A stretch of DNA of 8,423 nt. Origin: Planctomycetes bacterium SM23_32 (GTDB taxonomy: Bacteria; Planctomycetota; Brocadiia; SM23-32). The stretch covers positions 1-8,423 of the forward strand of contig LJUE01000142.1 in assembly GCA_001303885.1 (NCBI GenBank). The letters are read 5' to 3'. The notes below the pieces were generated by a model that did no database searches, had not been told where the DNA came from, and saw only the letters and a program-made list of their open reading frames with translations. Made by a program: the position numbers and the translations under genes. Below are positions 6,420 through 8,423 of the stretch, in pieces (the stretch's first letter is position 1; each line of letters starts with the position of its first letter).

Positions 6420-6767
6420 TTACGTCAACTCCGACTCGCCCTGCTGCTGCGGCGCCGTGGACCCCTCGATCCAGTCCAGGTAGTCGGGGTTGCCCACGAT
6501 CACGGGCATGGCGATGATCTCGGGCACCTCATAGGAGTGCAGCTCTTTGACACGCTTGCTGAGCTGCTCGAAGCGGTCGCGCCGCGTCTTCATCAGCAGC
6601 AGCGATTCGGACTCCCTGGCCACTGCGCCCTGCCAGTGGAACAGCGACCGTATGCGGCCGGCGATGTTGACGCAGGCCACCAGCCGTTCGGCCAGCAGCT
6701 CGTTGGCGATGGCCTCCGCCTCGGCGCTGTTGCCGCACGTTACCATTACGATGATCGCTTCGCTCAC
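6420..6767 (-). CDS. cutA: Divalent-cation tolerance protein CutA
   Basis: A small trimeric ferredoxin-like-fold protein of the CutA1 family, linked in E. coli to copper tolerance, although its general role (signalling or metal binding) is not settled. It has 115 residues, the usual size. Motifs: IVMVTCGNSAEAEAIA at the N terminus, LLAERLVACVNI (24-35), LFHWQGAV (42-49), LLLMKTRRDRF (56-66), and HSYEVPEIIAMPV followed by YLDWI (77-100). The start is GTG at 6765-6767, overlapping the TGA of the upstream gene as GTGA, with AGGAG (6776-6780) 8 nt before it. The overlap implies translational coupling with the glycosyltransferase-kinase gene, though no functional link is known to me. The tail (GSTAPQQQGESELT) is polar and unconserved. 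Confidence 0.95.
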   Translation of the reverse strand: MSEAIIVMVTCGNSAEAEAIANELLAERLVACVNIAGRIRSLFHWQGAVARESESLLLMKTRRDRFEQLSKRVKELHSYEVPEIIAMPVIVGNPDYLDWIEGSTAPQQQGESELT

Positions 6768-8423
6768 GGATATCTCTCCTTTCCCTGCCCGGCGTGTCCC
6801 CTCCAGGCGAGCCAGAACGCCCTCCCGCGCTCATGGGCGTGGCAGAGCGGATAGCGGGTGATGATGCGCTTCAGCACGCGCCGGCGATGGCGCTCCGGGA
6901 CGAAGCCGCGGCAGTAAGCCCGGAAGAACCGCACGGCGTCCCGCGGCGAGACCGGCGCCTTGATGCTGAGGGCGAACCTGCGCAGGTCCACCCCGCAGAA
7001 GACGTCCCGCAGCATGGGGGGCGCCCAGCCGAGCCACTTCGTGCGGGCCAGGTCTATGACGCAGAGGCCGGCCGGCCCGCCGTCCTGTGCGGGCCACACC
7101 AGGATGTTGGCGGCGCGCAGGTCGCCGTGGAAGTGGCCGGCCCGGTGCAGGGCGCGCACAAGGCCCGCAACGGCCTCGATCAACGCGCCCCTTTCGCGCG
7201 GACCGGCCCCCGCCCAGCGGCCCTCGCCCTCCTGCGAGAGCAAGCCGGCCAGGGTCGTCGCACCCGGCAGCTCCTCGCAGACCAGCAGTTGCTCCTTGCC
7301 CCATCCCGCGCCGCGCTCCATGTAGCAGACGGGGAAGGGGACGGGCACTGCGTCGCGTTCCAGCCGAAGGGACGCGTCCCAGGACTTGCGCGCGCGGGCG
7401 TTCTCCAGCAGGTCGCCCAGCCTGCGGTCGAGGCGCCGCAGCGGCCGGTGGAACCTGGCGACAAGGCGTGCGGCCAAACCGGCCGCCCTGCCGGGCACGG
7501 AGGCGGTGCGGCGGCCGCTCGAGGCGCACACCTCGCGGGCGTCGGGGCCCTCTACCAGGCCCTCCGGGTCGCAGACGCGCCGGTAGAACTCGGGAGCGCT
7601 GTAGCAGGTCGTGATCTGCCCCCGCCACTCGCCGAATTGGAAGTCCGCGGCGAACGCCTTCTTGATGGGGCCTTCGCGCGCGCGCCTCTCGCCGCCCCCG
7701 TCCAGGACCTCCAGCGCGGCCCCGAGGACGCTGTCGGCCGAGATGCTCGTCATGCAGCGCACGTGGCTGCAGCGGCGCTTGTTGCAGGGCCGGCAGTCGG
7801 CGCGGCCGGTGACCACGATGCTGCGGCTGCAATAGGGGCCGGTCTGGACGGGGTCCTTCGGCCCGAACAGGGCCACCAGCGGCACGCCCAGCGCCGAGGC
7901 GATGTGCATGGGACCGGTGTCGCTGCCGATGAACAGGTCGGCCCGCGACAGCAGGTGCGTGAGCTGCTGGACGTTCTGCGTGGCGGGCGCCAGCAGGCCG
8001 GGCTGCCGCATGCGGGCGACCACGTCCTGCGCCAGGTGCCGGTCGTCAGGGCCGTAGGTGACCAGGACGTCGGCGCCCCGGCGGTCCACCAGTTCGTCGG
8101 CCACGTGCGCGTAGCGGCCCGTGTCCCAACGCTTGAAGGACGCGAAGTTGCTCGTGCCGGGGTGCATCACCACCAGCGGCCCGGTTCCCCGGCGCGCTTT
8201 GAGGGCGCGGTCGGCCGGGGGCCGGTCCCGTGGGCTGGCGGGCAGGACGGGCTCGGCGTAGCGCGTGGCAACGCCCAGGGGGGCCAGCAGCGCCAGGTTG
8301 CGCTCGATGCGGTGCACGCCGCGGGTCGGCGCGCGCACGAGCCTGTTCTGCGCCAGCAGGTTCAGCTCCCGGCTGACGCTCCAGCCGAACCCGATGCGCA
8401 GCTCGGCCGCCGCCGCCGTGACG
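6764..8423 (-). CDS. Family 9 glycosyltransferase (LPS heptosyltransferase type) fused to an LPS-kinase-like domain, 5' end outside window
   Basis: A probable envelope-polysaccharide enzyme acting at the inner face of the cytoplasmic membrane. The frame is open to the window edge, with RIGFGWSVSREL and NLLAQNRLV before the GTG at 8336-8338, so that GTG is internal; 552 residues are visible. Numbering from that GTG, residues 1-213 are the GT9 C-terminal half: VHRIERNLALL, MHPGTSN, KRW, the nucleotide-sugar motif FIGSDTGPMHIASALGVP (136-153), LFGPKDP, and a cysteine cluster CRPCNKRRCSHVRC. From about 224 a KdkA/RfaP/InaA-like kinase fold follows: CEELPGATTL, the catalytic loop HFHGDLRAANILV (402-414) and the metal-binding VIDLART (427-433). 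The lysine expected in the VKRYR-like strand is not obvious (VARFHRPL, 293-300). The fusion is uninterrupted. The acceptor and the kinase substrate cannot be deduced. The gene overlaps cutA by 4 nt. Confidence 0.88.
   Translation of the reverse strand, partial: VTAAAAELRIGFGWSVSRELNLLAQNRLVRAPTRGVHRIERNLALLAPLGVATRYAEPVLPASPRDRPPADRALKARRGTGPLVVMHPGTSNFASFKRWDTGRYAHVADELVDRRGADVLVTYGPDDRHLAQDVVARMRQPGLLAPATQNVQQLTHLLSRADLFIGSDTGPMHIASALGVPLVALFGPKDPVQTGPYCSRSIVVTGRADCRPCNKRRCSHVRCMTSISADSVLGAALEVLDGGGERRAREGPIKKAFAADFQFGEWRGQITTCYSAPEFYRRVCDPEGLVEGPDAREVCASSGRRTASVPGRAAGLAARLVARFHRPLRRLDRRLGDLLENARARKSWDASLRLERDAVPVPFPVCYMERGAGWGKEQLLVCEELPGATTLAGLLSQEGEGRWAGAGPRERGALIEAVAGLVRALHRAGHFHGDLRAANILVWPAQDGGPAGLCVIDLARTKWLGWAPPMLRDVFCGVDLRRFALSIKAPVSPRDAVRFFRAYCRGFVPERHRRRVLKRIITRYPLCHAHERGRAFWLAWRGHAGQGKERYP
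6776..6780 (-). promoter_or_regulatory. Strong Shine-Dalgarno for cutA
   Basis: AGGAG within AAAGGAGAGATA, 8 nt before the GTG start. It lies inside the 3' end of the upstream gene and decides the GTG at 6765-6767 as the cutA start. Confidence 0.75.

Noticed and set aside
4736..6517. A 593-codon open frame on the plus strand, opposite recA and acpS.
   Set aside because: It is antisense to two unmistakable conserved genes, is low-complexity (Ala/Gly/His/Leu-rich) and has no recognisable domain. Long antisense frames are expected in GC-rich DNA.

Overview
This is a GC-rich bacterial window, probably chromosomal, with seven protein-coding loci. It contains no rRNA, tRNA, CRISPR array or insertion sequence that I can see. 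A lipopolysaccharide-type family 9 glycosyltransferase suggests a diderm with an LPS-like envelope. The Etf plus GlcD pair suggests lactate or 2-hydroxyacid oxidation linked to an electron-transfer flavoprotein. The style (planctomycete-like or another uncultured GC-rich lineage) is only an impression, and I cannot name a phylum.

Layout. Positions 1-2371 (+ strand) hold the 3' part of an electron-transfer flavoprotein alpha subunit gene. It overlaps by 8 nt a GlcD-family FAD-dependent 2-hydroxyacid dehydrogenase whose reading frame breaks near 1885-1912. Positions about 2406-4641 form a two-gene restriction-modification module. A near-consensus sigma70 promoter drives a DNA amino-methyltransferase that carries an excisionase-type helix-turn-helix at its N terminus. 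A GIY-YIG endonuclease of the Eco29kI family lies convergent to it, and the two stop codons overlap. Positions 4760-8423 (- strand) are a housekeeping block. In transcription order it holds an LPS glycosyltransferase/kinase fusion (5' end outside the window), cutA coupled by a GTGA overlap, a short palindrome followed by a promoter, recA, and acpS.

Working together. Etf alpha and the GlcD-like enzyme probably form a dehydrogenase-Etf complex like the LctBCD lactate system, provided the frame break is a sequencing error. The methyltransferase and endonuclease are most simply a Type II restriction-modification pair. The methyltransferase has its own promoter and a good ribosome site. The endonuclease has neither in recognisable form and sits just behind recA-acpS, so it may be read at low level from that transcript. 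The two points most worth following are the restriction-modification module (HTH-fused amino-methyltransferase with an Eco29kI-type nuclease) and the glycosyltransferase-kinase fusion.
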